This document shows positions 19,637-29,135 of a stretch of DNA of 64,000 nt, piece after piece. The translations under genes and the position numbers were made by a program. Where the stretch lies: contig CAJWGQ010000001.1 in the NCBI GenBank assembly GCA_913041025.1, positions 3,993 through 67,992 of the forward strand, read 5' to 3'. The DNA is from an uncultured Gammaproteobacteria bacterium (GTDB lineage Bacteria; Pseudomonadota; Gammaproteobacteria; Pseudomonadales; Azotimanducaceae_A). How positions within the stretch are numbered: position 1 is the first letter of the stretch; the number at the start of each line of letters is the position of its first letter. The notes under the pieces were generated by a model. It was not told where the DNA came from. It saw only the letters and a program-made list of their open reading frames with translations, and did no database searches.

Positions 19637-19730
19637 CTATAACTCTCCAACTTAGTAAGCACCGAAATTCTTATTGTCGGTTATGCCATCAACATGTGCG
19701 ACAATTTAGTTGCGTATTGTAGGCGAAAAA

Positions 19731-20237
19731 ATGACAACGATTATTAAATCCTTTCTTTGGATTATGGCTTTTCGACAGGGCCCTGATGCTCTTCCAGTTA
19801 GCACCTTTCTCGCTCGGGCATGCATATTAATCAATGTGCTCGTAAGTGTTTTGACAAACATCACCCTGCTAACCCAAGAACCGTGGCCTGTGACTCTTAT
19901 ACGCACCCTGCTCATTCTTATGATCAATCTCCTTTTAATTTGGACTGTTTTGAGACTGAGAAGTTCTGCACATCGGTTCAATCAAACGATCAGCGCCTTC
20001 ATGGGATGCGATGCTCTGATAACATTCGCAACGCTTATTTTGCTATCGATTTTTGGGTTGACCGAAAATTCTATAACAGGTCTTCTCACGGCCGTCCTGG
20101 CATTATGGAGTATCTTTGTTTATGGGTTTATCTTCCATCGATCGTTCGAAATTCACATAGGAATAGGCGTAGTAAGCGCCTTTTTACTGATTATGTTCTC
20201 TTATCGTCTGAGTCAACTGGTGTTAGACCTAATATGA
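19731..20237 (+). CDS. Small integral membrane protein upstream of mpl
   Basis: 168 residues from ATG 19731 (a TTG at 19710 is possible). The sequence has four hydrophobic helices, roughly residues 22-42, 48-68, 82-102 and 108-160 with a break, and no recognisable catalytic motif. It starts with a short amphipathic part ending FRQGPDALP. The stop overlaps the mpl start (ATGA), so the two are likely cotranslated. Function unknown; the coupling suggests an envelope role. Confidence 0.75.
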   Translation: MTTIIKSFLWIMAFRQGPDALPVSTFLARACILINVLVSVLTNITLLTQEPWPVTLIRTLLILMINLLLIWTVLRLRSSAHRFNQTISAFMGCDALITFATLILLSIFGLTENSITGLLTAVLALWSIFVYGFIFHRSFEIHIGIGVVSAFLLIMFSYRLSQLVLDLI

Positions 20238-21625
20238 AGCAGCACATCTACTTTCTTGGAATAGGTGGCACGCTAATGGGTAGCCTTGCTCAGCTGGCGA
20301 AAAGCCAGGGCTACCGCGTCTCGGGAAGCGATAGTCAAATTTACCCGCCTATGAGCGATTTATTAGCTGATGCAAAAATCGAAGTGTTCGACCATTTTGA
20401 TCCAGCGCAACTAACACCCACGCCTGACCAGATTGTCATTGGTAATGCCGGGCAAGCGCGCGGCAACCTAGCGATCGAATACATTTTAGATCAAGGTCTT
20501 AACTATGTATCGGGCGCAGAGTGGTTGGGTAATCACATATTAAGAGACAAATGGGTCATCGCTGTCTCTGGTACCCACGGAAAAACATCTACATCCAGCA
20601 TGCTGACCTGGATCCTCGAAGAAGCTGGTATGGAGCCCGGCTTTCTGATTGGCGGCTCACCAATCAACTTCGATTACTCCGCGCGCCTTGGCAAAACTCC
20701 TTTTTTTGTTGTCGAAGCTGACGAATACGACACCAGCTTTTTTGATCGTCGGTCCAAGTTCGTTCACTATCGCCCCAAAACTCTGGTGATTAACAATCTA
20801 GAATATGACCATGCGGATATCTTCCCATCTATTAAGGCAATCCAGGACCAATTTCATCTGTTAGTTCGATCTGTCCCAAGCAATGGACTTATTATCACCC
20901 CAGCTGCCGACCAAAATGTTCAAGAAATATTAGACCTGGGGTGCTGGACATCACATCAAAAAACCCAAACATTGGGCAAAACAAAGGAATTAAACGAGGC
21001 TTTGACGGCCTCCGACTGGGTCTGCCAAGGAGACGACACAAACTTCAGTGTTTATGAAAAAGGCAAACTAGCAGGTCACGTCGAATGGTCTCTATTCGGA
21101 GAGCATAATCGCTGCAATGGACTCAGTGCGATTGCAGCCGCTCACCACGTTGGCGTACCAACTGACAGAGCCTGTAAGGCATTGAGTTCTTTCAAAGGAG
21201 TTAAAAGGCGACTAGAAACCATTTATCGATCAAAAACCATTACCTTATACGACGACTTCGCCCATCATCCTAGTGCAATCAAAAAAACACTTGAAGGGAT
21301 TAGAAGGCAATATCCGCAAGAGCTAATCCTAGCGGTAATCGAACCTCGCACACACACAATGTCGCTGGGCGCGCTTCAAGCTGATTTGATTTCATGCAAC
21401 GAAGATGCAGATCAAACATTTTGGTTTAAAGGACAAAATATTAAATGGGATCTAGAAAAAGTGGTTAGTCTTTCTAGCTCTCCATCTCGAGTTTTTACCG
21501 ACCTTGAGATCTTGATAAACGAACTCGAAGGTCTTTCCAACAAGACTAAACACACCCACATTGTCTTGATGAGTAACGGAGCATTCGAAGGTATACATAC
21601 CAAGCTAGTCGACCGTCTGTCTTAA
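20234..21625 (+). CDS. mpl: UDP-MurNAc:L-Ala-gamma-D-Glu-meso-DAP ligase
   Basis: Reattaches recycled murein tripeptide to UDP-MurNAc, saving peptidoglycan parts in the cytoplasm. 463 residues beginning KQHIYFLGIGGTLMGSLA (UDP-binding Rossmann motif), with the Mur ligase P-loop SGTHGKTSTSS, VVEADEYDTSFFD and a C-terminal DDFAHHP. The EADEYDTSFFDRRSKF form is characteristic of Mpl rather than MurC. The start at 20234 is the family start; an open frame continues upstream but is not coding. Confidence 0.94.
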   Translation: MKQHIYFLGIGGTLMGSLAQLAKSQGYRVSGSDSQIYPPMSDLLADAKIEVFDHFDPAQLTPTPDQIVIGNAGQARGNLAIEYILDQGLNYVSGAEWLGNHILRDKWVIAVSGTHGKTSTSSMLTWILEEAGMEPGFLIGGSPINFDYSARLGKTPFFVVEADEYDTSFFDRRSKFVHYRPKTLVINNLEYDHADIFPSIKAIQDQFHLLVRSVPSNGLIITPAADQNVQEILDLGCWTSHQKTQTLGKTKELNEALTASDWVCQGDDTNFSVYEKGKLAGHVEWSLFGEHNRCNGLSAIAAAHHVGVPTDRACKALSSFKGVKRRLETIYRSKTITLYDDFAHHPSAIKKTLEGIRRQYPQELILAVIEPRTHTMSLGALQADLISCNEDADQTFWFKGQNIKWDLEKVVSLSSSPSRVFTDLEILINELEGLSNKTKHTHIVLMSNGAFEGIHTKLVDRLS

Positions 21626-21812
21626 AATTGGTGCTGTCCTAACGACTAAATCAGACATCCAAAATATAAAAGTGCGATTTATAGTGTCGATATATACGCA
21701 CCCATCAAAGATTTTTTCTCTTTCTCGAAATTTATGGCTAAACTCAAATCATGGGCGTATCAAGATCTTTTCAGCGGTGGCCCAACTAAAAACCAACGCA
21801 AAGGGGATCAGC

Positions 21813-22595
21813 ATGTTAGAACAGAAGCGAATTATAGTTACAGGCGCCGGAAGCGGTATTGGGCGCGCAACTAGCTTACAAGCAGCTAAATACGGAGCTA
21901 GAGTAAGCTGTGTTGACATCGCAGACTCGGTCTCGGAGACAGCAGAAAGCATCCGAGAAAATGGGGGTGATGCGATCGCCATCCAGACTGATATCAGCTC
22001 GGAGAATTCGGTTGAAAATTTTGTTGGGGAAACCATTACCAATTTCGGCGGCATCGACGGAATCTACGCCAACGCTGGAGTTCCTGGCGGAGGCAAGCCA
22101 CTTACCGAACTGACTGTAGAGGATTGGCAGCGTACCCTAGCCGTTAATACAGTTGGGGTATTTCTAGCAGCGAAGTACACGATCCCTCACTTCACTAGAC
22201 AGGGAAGCGGTGCGATTCTTGCAACCGCCTCAGTTGCTGGTCTACGTGCTAACGCTGGAGGCGTTGATTACAGTGCGAGCAAAGCGGGTGTCATCAGCAT
22301 AGTTCAGACGGTAGCTTACCAGCTGTATGGTACTGGAGTGAGAATCAATGGAATCTGCCCTGGGCTGATAGAGACGGGGATGACCAAGCCGACCTTTGAC
22401 CGAGCAAGAGAAAAGGGCACTGAAACTCGTATTGGCCAAATAAACCCGACCGGGCGATACGGAAATCCAAGTGAAATTGCAGAGATGGCATGCTTTCTGC
22501 TCAGCGACAGAGCAAGCTATGTAAATGGGCAAGCAATTCCAGTAGATGGAGGACTGTCCGCCTCCCACCCGTGGGTTTATCCAAAAATCACCTAG
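21813..22595 (+). CDS. Short-chain dehydrogenase/reductase
   Basis: 260-residue classical SDR. Cofactor motif TGAGSGIG near the N-terminus with an acidic residue (VDIAD) after the second strand, suggesting NAD+ preference; NAG motif; catalytic Ser in ATASVAGL and YSASK (Tyr and Lys). C-terminal GQAIPVDGG is typical. AAGGGG lies 6 bases before the ATG at 21813. It converges with the acyl-CoA dehydrogenase gene 18 bases away. Substrate cannot be read from sequence; an alcohol or hydroxyacyl compound is likely. Confidence 0.88.
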   Translation: MLEQKRIIVTGAGSGIGRATSLQAAKYGARVSCVDIADSVSETAESIRENGGDAIAIQTDISSENSVENFVGETITNFGGIDGIYANAGVPGGGKPLTELTVEDWQRTLAVNTVGVFLAAKYTIPHFTRQGSGAILATASVAGLRANAGGVDYSASKAGVISIVQTVAYQLYGTGVRINGICPGLIETGMTKPTFDRAREKGTETRIGQINPTGRYGNPSEIAEMACFLLSDRASYVNGQAIPVDGGLSASHPWVYPKIT

Positions 22596-22613
22596 AGACG
22601 AAAATAGAGTTCG

Positions 22614-24347
22614 CTAAAAGGCATCATCTGATAACGTCATCACAACATCGGAACTGGACGCAATACTTCGTTCTAAAAACACCGTGCGTGGAAGTAACCG
22701 ATGAAAAAAGAAACGAGCGGTCTCTTTTTTTGCGGATCCAAATTCATCGCTAGGCGCATGATGAACCATTCTCGCCCATAGCCAGGCATAGCAGACCAAA
22801 CCAAAAAGTTCCAAATAATCAGCTGAAACCGAACCAGGCAAATCAGGGTCGGCCTGACTTCGACGAACAATACTTTGAGTGACGAAATCCAGCCTATTCA
22901 AATTCTCTTCCAGAACTTCTTCGAGATCTGAATCTACTTTAGTATTTCTCACATATTCCAAGAAAGATTGAACTGCTCGACCTCCATCTTTGATGACTTT
23001 TCTAGCGACCAGATCAAGCGCCTGAACCCCATTAGTGCCTTCATAAATTTGTGCTATTCGAGCATCTCGAACAATTTGCTCGACGCCCCACTCCTTAATA
23101 TAACCATGACCCCCAAATACCTGTTGAGCGAGCACTGCTCCCTCAAACCCCTTATCGCTCAAAAAAGCCTTCGCAACTGGAGTCAACAAATCGACAAGCT
23201 GCATGGCCAACTGATCATCTGCATGATTCGCAAGATCCAACTGCATACCTACAAAAAGTCCGAACGCACGGCCCGCCTCGTTATAGGCACGCTGAGTTAA
23301 CAACATTCTGCGCACGTCGGGATGGACCAATAAAGAATCGGCGGCTCCATTCTCATTTTGGGGGCCTCGAGGCGACCTTCCCTGAAGACGATCCTTGGCA
23401 TAATCAGCGGCCTGCTGATAGGCCAAATCCCCTGAACCTAACCCCTGCAAGCCAACGGATAGCCGTTCATAGTTCATCATGGTAAACATCGCGTTGAGCC
23501 CTTTGTTTTCTTCTCCCAGAAGAAAACCTCGGGCATTGTCATAGTTGATTACTGACGTCGCGCTACCCGTGATGCCCATTTTGTGTTCCAGAGACCCGCT
23601 AGACCAATTATTTCTTTCAACCAAGTCCCCATTTGAATCCATCAAAAATTTAGGAACTATAAATAGTGAAATTCCTTTAGTTCCGGGTGGTGCATCTGGC
23701 AATTTCGCTAACACCAGGTGAATAATATTCTCGGCCATATCATGCTCACCGCTGGTGATAAAAATCTTAGTACCGGTGAGCTGATAGCTTCCGTCCACAT
23801 CAGGCTCTGCCTTTGTTTTTATGATTCCAAGATCTGTTCCAGCGTGAGATTCTGTAAGCGCCATAGCTCCCGTCCACTGGCCAGAATACAACTTTTCAAG
23901 ATAGGTCTTTTTTTGATCCTCTGAACCATGAGAATCGATACAAAGAGAAGTCCCAACGGTCAACGTGCCATACAGGTAAAGGCTGGCATTGCTTGCCCAA
24001 AACATTTCTTCAATTAAACAACCCAACATCTTGGGCATACCCTGCCCGCCAAATCTTGGATTTCCGGATAACCCAAGCCATCCACCGGAGGTAAGCTCTT
24101 TAAAAGGGTTTTTAAATTCCTTTGGCGCTGAAACCTGACCACCATTCCAGTCACAGCCTGAATGCTTGGATTCCTGGAACGACTCAAACAGAGTTTCGGC
24201 GGAAAGCCTGGACCCTTCAGCGATAATCGCCTCTATAGTCGATCGATCAATGTATTTGAAATCGGCGATCTTGCTCCAAATTTGTTCAACGTCAAACACG
24301 TCAAACAGCAAAAACTCCGCATCTTTTTCGGGCGCCGAATAAATCAA
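22614..24347 (-). CDS. Long acyl-CoA dehydrogenase (DmdC-like architecture)
   Basis: 577-residue flavoprotein, longer than the usual 380, with the N-terminal pattern MIYSAPEKDAEFLLFDVF and an extra C-terminal domain, as in the group that includes DmdC (3-methylmercaptopropionyl-CoA dehydrogenase) and several fatty acyl-CoA enzymes. Core motifs include ALTESHAGTDLG, KIFITSGEHD and QVFGGHGYIKEWGVEQ. The start is TTG 24347, supported by the family N-terminus. No other dmd genes are nearby, so a DMSP role is not shown. Confidence 0.85.
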   Translation of the reverse strand: MIYSAPEKDAEFLLFDVFDVEQIWSKIADFKYIDRSTIEAIIAEGSRLSAETLFESFQESKHSGCDWNGGQVSAPKEFKNPFKELTSGGWLGLSGNPRFGGQGMPKMLGCLIEEMFWASNASLYLYGTLTVGTSLCIDSHGSEDQKKTYLEKLYSGQWTGAMALTESHAGTDLGIIKTKAEPDVDGSYQLTGTKIFITSGEHDMAENIIHLVLAKLPDAPPGTKGISLFIVPKFLMDSNGDLVERNNWSSGSLEHKMGITGSATSVINYDNARGFLLGEENKGLNAMFTMMNYERLSVGLQGLGSGDLAYQQAADYAKDRLQGRSPRGPQNENGAADSLLVHPDVRRMLLTQRAYNEAGRAFGLFVGMQLDLANHADDQLAMQLVDLLTPVAKAFLSDKGFEGAVLAQQVFGGHGYIKEWGVEQIVRDARIAQIYEGTNGVQALDLVARKVIKDGGRAVQSFLEYVRNTKVDSDLEEVLEENLNRLDFVTQSIVRRSQADPDLPGSVSADYLELFGLVCYAWLWARMVHHAPSDEFGSAKKETARFFFHRLLPRTVFLERSIASSSDVVMTLSDDAF

Positions 24348-24428
24348 TCTTCTACCACCAGATTAAAACGCCATGCTCACTAAAATCCTAAAGCCAGTCA
24401 ATGGATTGCTCGTGTTTTTTGGTAACAT

Positions 24429-25433
24429 TTGAAGCCAACATTAAAATTTAGGACGCCTTCTCTTTTGTCTAAGCCTTTCGAAAACTTGAGCCCAGAGATC
24501 ATCCTTAGTGCACTTGAATCAGTAGGAATCAAACCGAACGGTAGCCTGCTGGCACTTAATAGTTATGAAAACAGGGTCTACCAGGCTCAGACCGAAGATG
24601 AAGATTTCTATATAACTAAATTTTACCGTCCAGAGCGTTGGAACTACCAGGCAATCGAGGAAGAACACGATTTTTCATTTGAACTCATCGAAGAAGAAAT
24701 TAGCGTCGTCGCGCCCGAGCGGATTAGTGGTGAGACAATATTTGAATACGCGGATTACTATTTCGCCGTTTTCCCAAGACAGGGGGGACATCCTCCAAAC
24801 CTTGAAAACAAGGATGATCTTGAGGTTTTATCCAGAAGTATCGCTCGAATACATGCCATTGGATCGCGTAAAAGTTTTAACCACAGGCAAGAATTCTCAG
24901 TTGAAAGATTAGGTTACGCCAGTCGTCGGTTTATACTGGACAGCAGCTTTCTTCCCTCGGAACTAATTGAATCCTACGCGAGCACCACCGAGAACCTCCT
25001 AAAAAATATTGACTCGGATCTGATTGAAACCCATCAGATTAGGATTCATGGAGACTGCCACATGGGCAACGTGCTTTGGCGTAATGAGATTTCTCACTTT
25101 GTCGATTTTGATGACTGTCTTAATGGTCCAGCCATACAGGACCTTTGGATGTTGTTGAGTGGGGAGAAAGAAGAACAACTTAGTCAAATCAATATAATAC
25201 TTGATGCATATAACGAGTTTAATAACTTCAATGCCTCCTCTTTATCAATGATAGAAGCACTTCGAACTCTTCGAATTATTCATCACGCCGCATGGATAGG
25301 CAGACGTTGGGACGATCCTGCATTCCCCCTCGCATTTCCTACTTTTAACTCTCCTAAGTACTGGTCCGATCATATACTGACGCTCAGAGAACAGCAGTCA
25401 AAATTACTAGAGGAGCCTCTTTACTATTTATAA
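24429..25433 (+). CDS. srkA: Stress response kinase A (YihE/SrkA family)
   Basis: Protein kinase of the aminoglycoside-phosphotransferase fold that in Escherichia coli protects against stress-induced death. 334 residues with SYENRVYQ, KFYRPERWN, IHGDCHMGNVLW (catalytic loop Asp) and FVDFDDCLNGPAIQDLWMLL, all close to the SrkA pattern. Predicted start is TTG 24429. The stop and the stop of the acyltransferase on the other strand lie side by side in TTATAA. Confidence 0.9.
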   Translation: MKPTLKFRTPSLLSKPFENLSPEIILSALESVGIKPNGSLLALNSYENRVYQAQTEDEDFYITKFYRPERWNYQAIEEEHDFSFELIEEEISVVAPERISGETIFEYADYYFAVFPRQGGHPPNLENKDDLEVLSRSIARIHAIGSRKSFNHRQEFSVERLGYASRRFILDSSFLPSELIESYASTTENLLKNIDSDLIETHQIRIHGDCHMGNVLWRNEISHFVDFDDCLNGPAIQDLWMLLSGEKEEQLSQINIILDAYNEFNNFNASSLSMIEALRTLRIIHHAAWIGRRWDDPAFPLAFPTFNSPKYWSDHILTLREQQSKLLEEPLYYL

Positions 25434-26606
25434 ACCCGGGAATAAGTCTCGGCCGTTTTTTATCAAATTCGCATATTGTAAGAGGAAAAATGGTTGCTCC
25501 TCTTGAGGACAAGCAGACAGATCGGCCAGCATAGCTTGTAGCGCCTCGTTTGGTCGATTCGTAACTGAAGAACCCAATCCTTCGAAAGACTTATCAGATA
25601 ATGACAATCTAAAAGCAGCCTCAGAGTGAGTAGGATATACCTTCAAATCGGACACTATTTGCCTGTCTATTTGAGAACATAACTCATCAAGCCCGACCAG
25701 GGTTTCCTCAATAGGCTCTGTCACCGATAGATGAACTCGCCCTTTATAACCGACGATACCAAGCAACATGCTCTCTAAATCCTCCGCCGAGGATTTTTCA
25801 TAAAACCCCTCTCGCTCGATCTGACTTAGTTCGTGCGCCTTCTTGATCGCGCACGGATCTATTTCATAACTGATCGCAACTGGGACGATCAAAACGCGCG
25901 ATGGCAACACTCCAACACCACCGTGCTCTTTATGAGCGAGACCGAGCATCTTCAAAACTGCTGGATCCGTTCTATCGTAACCATCCTTTGATCTGCCTTC
26001 TTTTTGCGCAATCCAAACAGAATGGCCGTGATTAATCGAACGCCATACGAACTCACTGGTTTTGACCATTTGTCGATACCGCTCTCTTGAAGTGGGAGCA
26101 CCTCTTTTAACAATAAAACTCTTGTTAACCCTCATCAAATCGGCTGCATACGGCCAGGAAAACAGGTTATCCCCAACAGCAACGCGCGCGGTTTGATGAC
26201 CAGATTGTCGCAAAAAATAATTCAAACATGCTGAATCCAAAACAATATCTCGATGATTTGAAATGAATAAATAACTGCGATTTTTTTCTAATTTATCCAA
26301 ACCGTCTACCGTCATTCCTTCCATCGTATTTGTGACCAATTTCTCAAAATACTTGGACATCAAATCTTGGCACTGTTCCACTGAGCACAAAGATCTTGTC
26401 TGCCATTTGAAGGTCAGGAGGCTGAGATATCGCCCAACCAAAGAACGGCTAAAGCGCGATGGCATTAAACTCGTGGCTAGAACGGAAATGAAATCTTTGT
26501 CGCTCCCAAGACGTCGAATCACTTCAGGGACTTCTGAGTCTTGATAGGGTCTTATATCTTCAAAATCCTCATCACTGAGCATGAGATCTGTTGCCTCGGA
26601 TGCCAT
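25428..26606 (-). CDS. 1-acyl-sn-glycerol-3-phosphate acyltransferase-like protein
   Basis: 392 residues from ATG 26606. The acyltransferase motif reads ISNHRDIVLDSA: His118 and Asp124 are separated by five residues, not the four of the canonical HX4D. A second motif WIAQKEGRSKDG (block III-like) and VPVAISYEIDPC follow. A related proteobacterial subfamily, as I recall, has the same NHRDI form. It probably acylates lysophosphatidate or a similar lipid at the inner membrane. The frame can be extended to TTG 26618 but the ATG is preferred. Confidence 0.75.
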   Translation of the reverse strand: MASEATDLMLSDEDFEDIRPYQDSEVPEVIRRLGSDKDFISVLATSLMPSRFSRSLVGRYLSLLTFKWQTRSLCSVEQCQDLMSKYFEKLVTNTMEGMTVDGLDKLEKNRSYLFISNHRDIVLDSACLNYFLRQSGHQTARVAVGDNLFSWPYAADLMRVNKSFIVKRGAPTSRERYRQMVKTSEFVWRSINHGHSVWIAQKEGRSKDGYDRTDPAVLKMLGLAHKEHGGVGVLPSRVLIVPVAISYEIDPCAIKKAHELSQIEREGFYEKSSAEDLESMLLGIVGYKGRVHLSVTEPIEETLVGLDELCSQIDRQIVSDLKVYPTHSEAAFRLSLSDKSFEGLGSSVTNRPNEALQAMLADLSACPQEEQPFFLLQYANLIKNGRDLFPGL

Positions 26607-26705
26607 ATTAAGGCCCAAATCTCTTCAGCCGGTATTGCGGCTTAACCATTTGTCGTCCCGATAAGGTATTTCAGAAACCTAAATATACCATTGACCGTCT
26701 ATTAA

Positions 26706-27470
26706 CTAACCTAAAATTCCCGTTGAAATAGAGCTTACCGTGATCCATAGACCTATTAAGAGCATCAGTCCAAAGGCTAATCGCTTTATTCGGGTTTCTG
26801 ATAAATTGGGCGGAAATCGTCTACCCAACCAAGTACCACAAACTACCATTGGCAAGCCAAGCAAAACCAGGGTCAAAACCTCCCTGGTTAAATCACCGCC
26901 GGCACCCACTAGGATGGTGCGAGTACTCGTCGTCAATATGAAGCAGGCCAACAAAGTCGAGCGAATGACTGCCATGGGCAAGGGCTGGCGATAACCAAAC
27001 CAACCTAGCACGGGCCCACTGGCGGAAAACATACCACCCACAAACCCTCCTAAAGTGCCAAATATCCAGGTAGTTAACCGATTGGATCGACCTTTATTAG
27101 GTTCAGGCCTCAAGACCATGGATAAACTTCCTAGACTGATAAATAATCCGAGACAAACTTCCAAAACCCATCTCGAATTTAAGTCCAACCAGTTCATCAA
27201 ACTCAGACCGACAAAAATCGCTGGTACCTGACCCAAACCAAGCCAGAGAAACAAACGACGATCTACCTCATGAAGCCGTCCTTTCAAAGCCAAAATCACA
27301 TTTACAATTGTCAGTAGGCTGATTACCGCTGTAAGAACTGGAATATCGACAATTCTCAATCCCCCAAGTAAAGAGACAATAATCATGCCCATGGCAAATC
27401 CGGTCACCGATTGAAAATAACTACCAAACAGAACAACAACTAGGAAAAAAGTAATAAGGGAGTAATCCAC
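26706..27470 (-). CDS. TauE/SafE family anion permease
   Basis: 254-residue integral membrane protein with about eight helices in two similar halves. The N-terminus has VVLFGSYFQSVTGFAMGMI and the second half has GFVGGMFSASGPVLGWFGYRQPL, both typical of TauE/SafE (sulfite exporter) transporters. Substrate may be sulfite, sulfoacetate or another small anion; none is indicated by neighbours. The start is GTG at 27470. Divergent from the SDR at 27529. Confidence 0.85.
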   Translation of the reverse strand: MDYSLITFFLVVVLFGSYFQSVTGFAMGMIIVSLLGGLRIVDIPVLTAVISLLTIVNVILALKGRLHEVDRRLFLWLGLGQVPAIFVGLSLMNWLDLNSRWVLEVCLGLFISLGSLSMVLRPEPNKGRSNRLTTWIFGTLGGFVGGMFSASGPVLGWFGYRQPLPMAVIRSTLLACFILTTSTRTILVGAGGDLTREVLTLVLLGLPMVVCGTWLGRRFPPNLSETRIKRLAFGLMLLIGLWITVSSISTGILG

Positions 27471-27528
27471 AGCTCATTATATCCCCTTTTAAAGCGTAAT
27501 CTGTTAATTTGCCGAATTTGGGTAATTT

Positions 27529-28305
27529 ATGGATCTAGAGCTGACAGGAAAAACTGCGCTGGTGACAGGTAGTTTTCGTGGCACGGGAATGATAATCGCC
27601 GATACGCTCCTCAAGGAAGGCGTAAAGACCATTGTTCATGGGTTAAAACCTAACGAGGCAGAAGAAGCGGTTAAGGAATTAGGCGCAGGCGTCCCTTTCA
27701 ACGCTGATATCACCACCGAAATTGGTTGCGGATTACTAGTAGATTTTGCCAGCCAGTTTCCAATTGATATTTTAGTTAATAATTATGGAACAGCCGAACC
27801 CAGCTCCTGGCAAGACGAAGATAGCTCAGCTTGGTTTCAGGCATTTGAGAAGAACGTGCTCTCCGCAGAGAGAATAATCAAAGGACTGCTGCCGACCATG
27901 ACAAAGAATCAGTGGGGAAGAGTGATCAACCTTGGCACTACGGGTTCTACGAAGCCTAACCCCAAAAATCCAGCATACTATTCCTCCAAGGGTGCCTTGG
28001 TCACCATGACCGTTAGTTTAGCGGGCGCGCTCGCCAAAACGGGGATCACTGCCAATGTTGTATCCCCTGGCCTGATCCTTACCCCAGAAGTGAAGAAAGC
28101 CTACGAGGACAGGGAAAAACGGAAAGGCGGGACCCGCTCCTGGCAATCCATTGAAAGTGAAATCGCAGAAAACATTCCAACTGGTCGCATTGTCCGTCGC
28201 GAAGAGGTTGCCGCTTTAGTCACTTTTTTGTGCAGCCCCTCTTCCGATGCTATTACAGGCCAGAATATAAGGATCGATGGCGGCGCTCTGGGTGTCGTTT
28301 CATGA
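27529..28305 (+). CDS. Short-chain dehydrogenase/reductase
   Basis: 258 residues. Glycine motif TGSFRGTGM is slightly unusual (Phe and Thr in the classic TGxxxGxG), followed by NADITTE, VNNYG (NNxG where NNAG is usual), catalytic Ser near LGTTGS and YYSSK. C-terminal TGQNIRIDGG. Probably acts on a hydroxy or keto intermediate. It overlaps the next SDR by 4 bases (ATGA), so the two form an operon with the HAD gene after them. Confidence 0.87.
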   Translation: MDLELTGKTALVTGSFRGTGMIIADTLLKEGVKTIVHGLKPNEAEEAVKELGAGVPFNADITTEIGCGLLVDFASQFPIDILVNNYGTAEPSSWQDEDSSAWFQAFEKNVLSAERIIKGLLPTMTKNQWGRVINLGTTGSTKPNPKNPAYYSSKGALVTMTVSLAGALAKTGITANVVSPGLILTPEVKKAYEDREKRKGGTRSWQSIESEIAENIPTGRIVRREEVAALVTFLCSPSSDAITGQNIRIDGGALGVVS

Positions 28306-29135
28306 CTACTACCGTGATTACCGGCACTACCAATGGAATTGGTCTCGTTACGGCTAGAGAATTAGCAAAAAAAGGTCATCGGCTCATAATGCTTTGCAGA
28401 AACAAAAATGCAGCACAAACTCTAACAAGACAAATTAATCAGGAAACTCCAAACTCAAACGTCACGACTATTCAGTGTGATCTTGCTTCTCTAGAGTCCG
28501 TGCATACCTGCGTAAACAAGCTAAAACAGCAAGTCGATCGAATTGATTTGTTGATTAACAATGCTGGTCTTATCTCTCCGACTGAGGTTCTGTCTGAAGA
28601 TGGTTTCGAGTTATCTATAGCCGTTAACCATATCGGGCCCTTTTTCTTAACGCGCTCGCTAGAAAAATTGCTGACACGGGGCCAAGTCATCAATTTAGCA
28701 TCCAAAGCACATCACTTTTGCAGCGCCAAAGAGCTCTTCGTGGAAAATAACTTTCAATCGTCAGGCCCATATAAGGCGTTTAAGGCTTATGCGAGATCAA
28801 AACTCGCAAACATTTTATTCTCCTTCTACTTTGCCAAAAAGCACCAAGGAACCATCGCTTCTCACTGCCTACATCCAGGTTCAATTGCGACAAATATCGT
28901 GCCTGCCCACAATGGGTTTTTTAGAGGCTTGAATTCAGTCTGGAAGAAGATAGGGCCAAGCCCGATTAAGGGTGCGAAAACCACGCTGCATCTTGCCTTG
29001 TCTCCAAGAGAGTCGATCACCTCGGGTTTATATTGGGAAAACTGCAAGCCGACTAAGGTGAGTAAGGCCGCGCAGGATCGATGGTTACAAGAAAACTGCT
29101 GGATCGAATCCAACAGAATGACTGGTTTAGCATAG
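28302..29135 (+). CDS. Short-chain dehydrogenase, retinol-dehydrogenase-like
   Basis: 277 residues from ATG 28302. Motifs TGTTNGIG, LINNAGLI, catalytic Ser in LASKAHHF and YARSK. The NRN motif after the second strand (LCRNKNA) suggests NADP(H). This longer type, with HPGSIATNI, resembles eukaryotic retinol dehydrogenases and bacterial relatives. Substrate not known. Its end overlaps the HAD gene by 55 bases. Confidence 0.85.
   Translation: MTTTVITGTTNGIGLVTARELAKKGHRLIMLCRNKNAAQTLTRQINQETPNSNVTTIQCDLASLESVHTCVNKLKQQVDRIDLLINNAGLISPTEVLSEDGFELSIAVNHIGPFFLTRSLEKLLTRGQVINLASKAHHFCSAKELFVENNFQSSGPYKAFKAYARSKLANILFSFYFAKKHQGTIASHCLHPGSIATNIVPAHNGFFRGLNSVWKKIGPSPIKGAKTTLHLALSPRESITSGLYWENCKPTKVSKAAQDRWLQENCWIESNRMTGLA

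Noticed and set aside
19820..20233. Long in-frame extension of mpl on the plus strand
   Set aside because: It lies over the membrane protein gene in another frame and has no protein-like pattern; mpl starts at the conserved GIGG motif at 20234.
22614..24347. DMSP demethylation role for the long acyl-CoA dehydrogenase
   Set aside because: The architecture fits DmdC, but many enzymes share it and no other dmd gene lies in the window.
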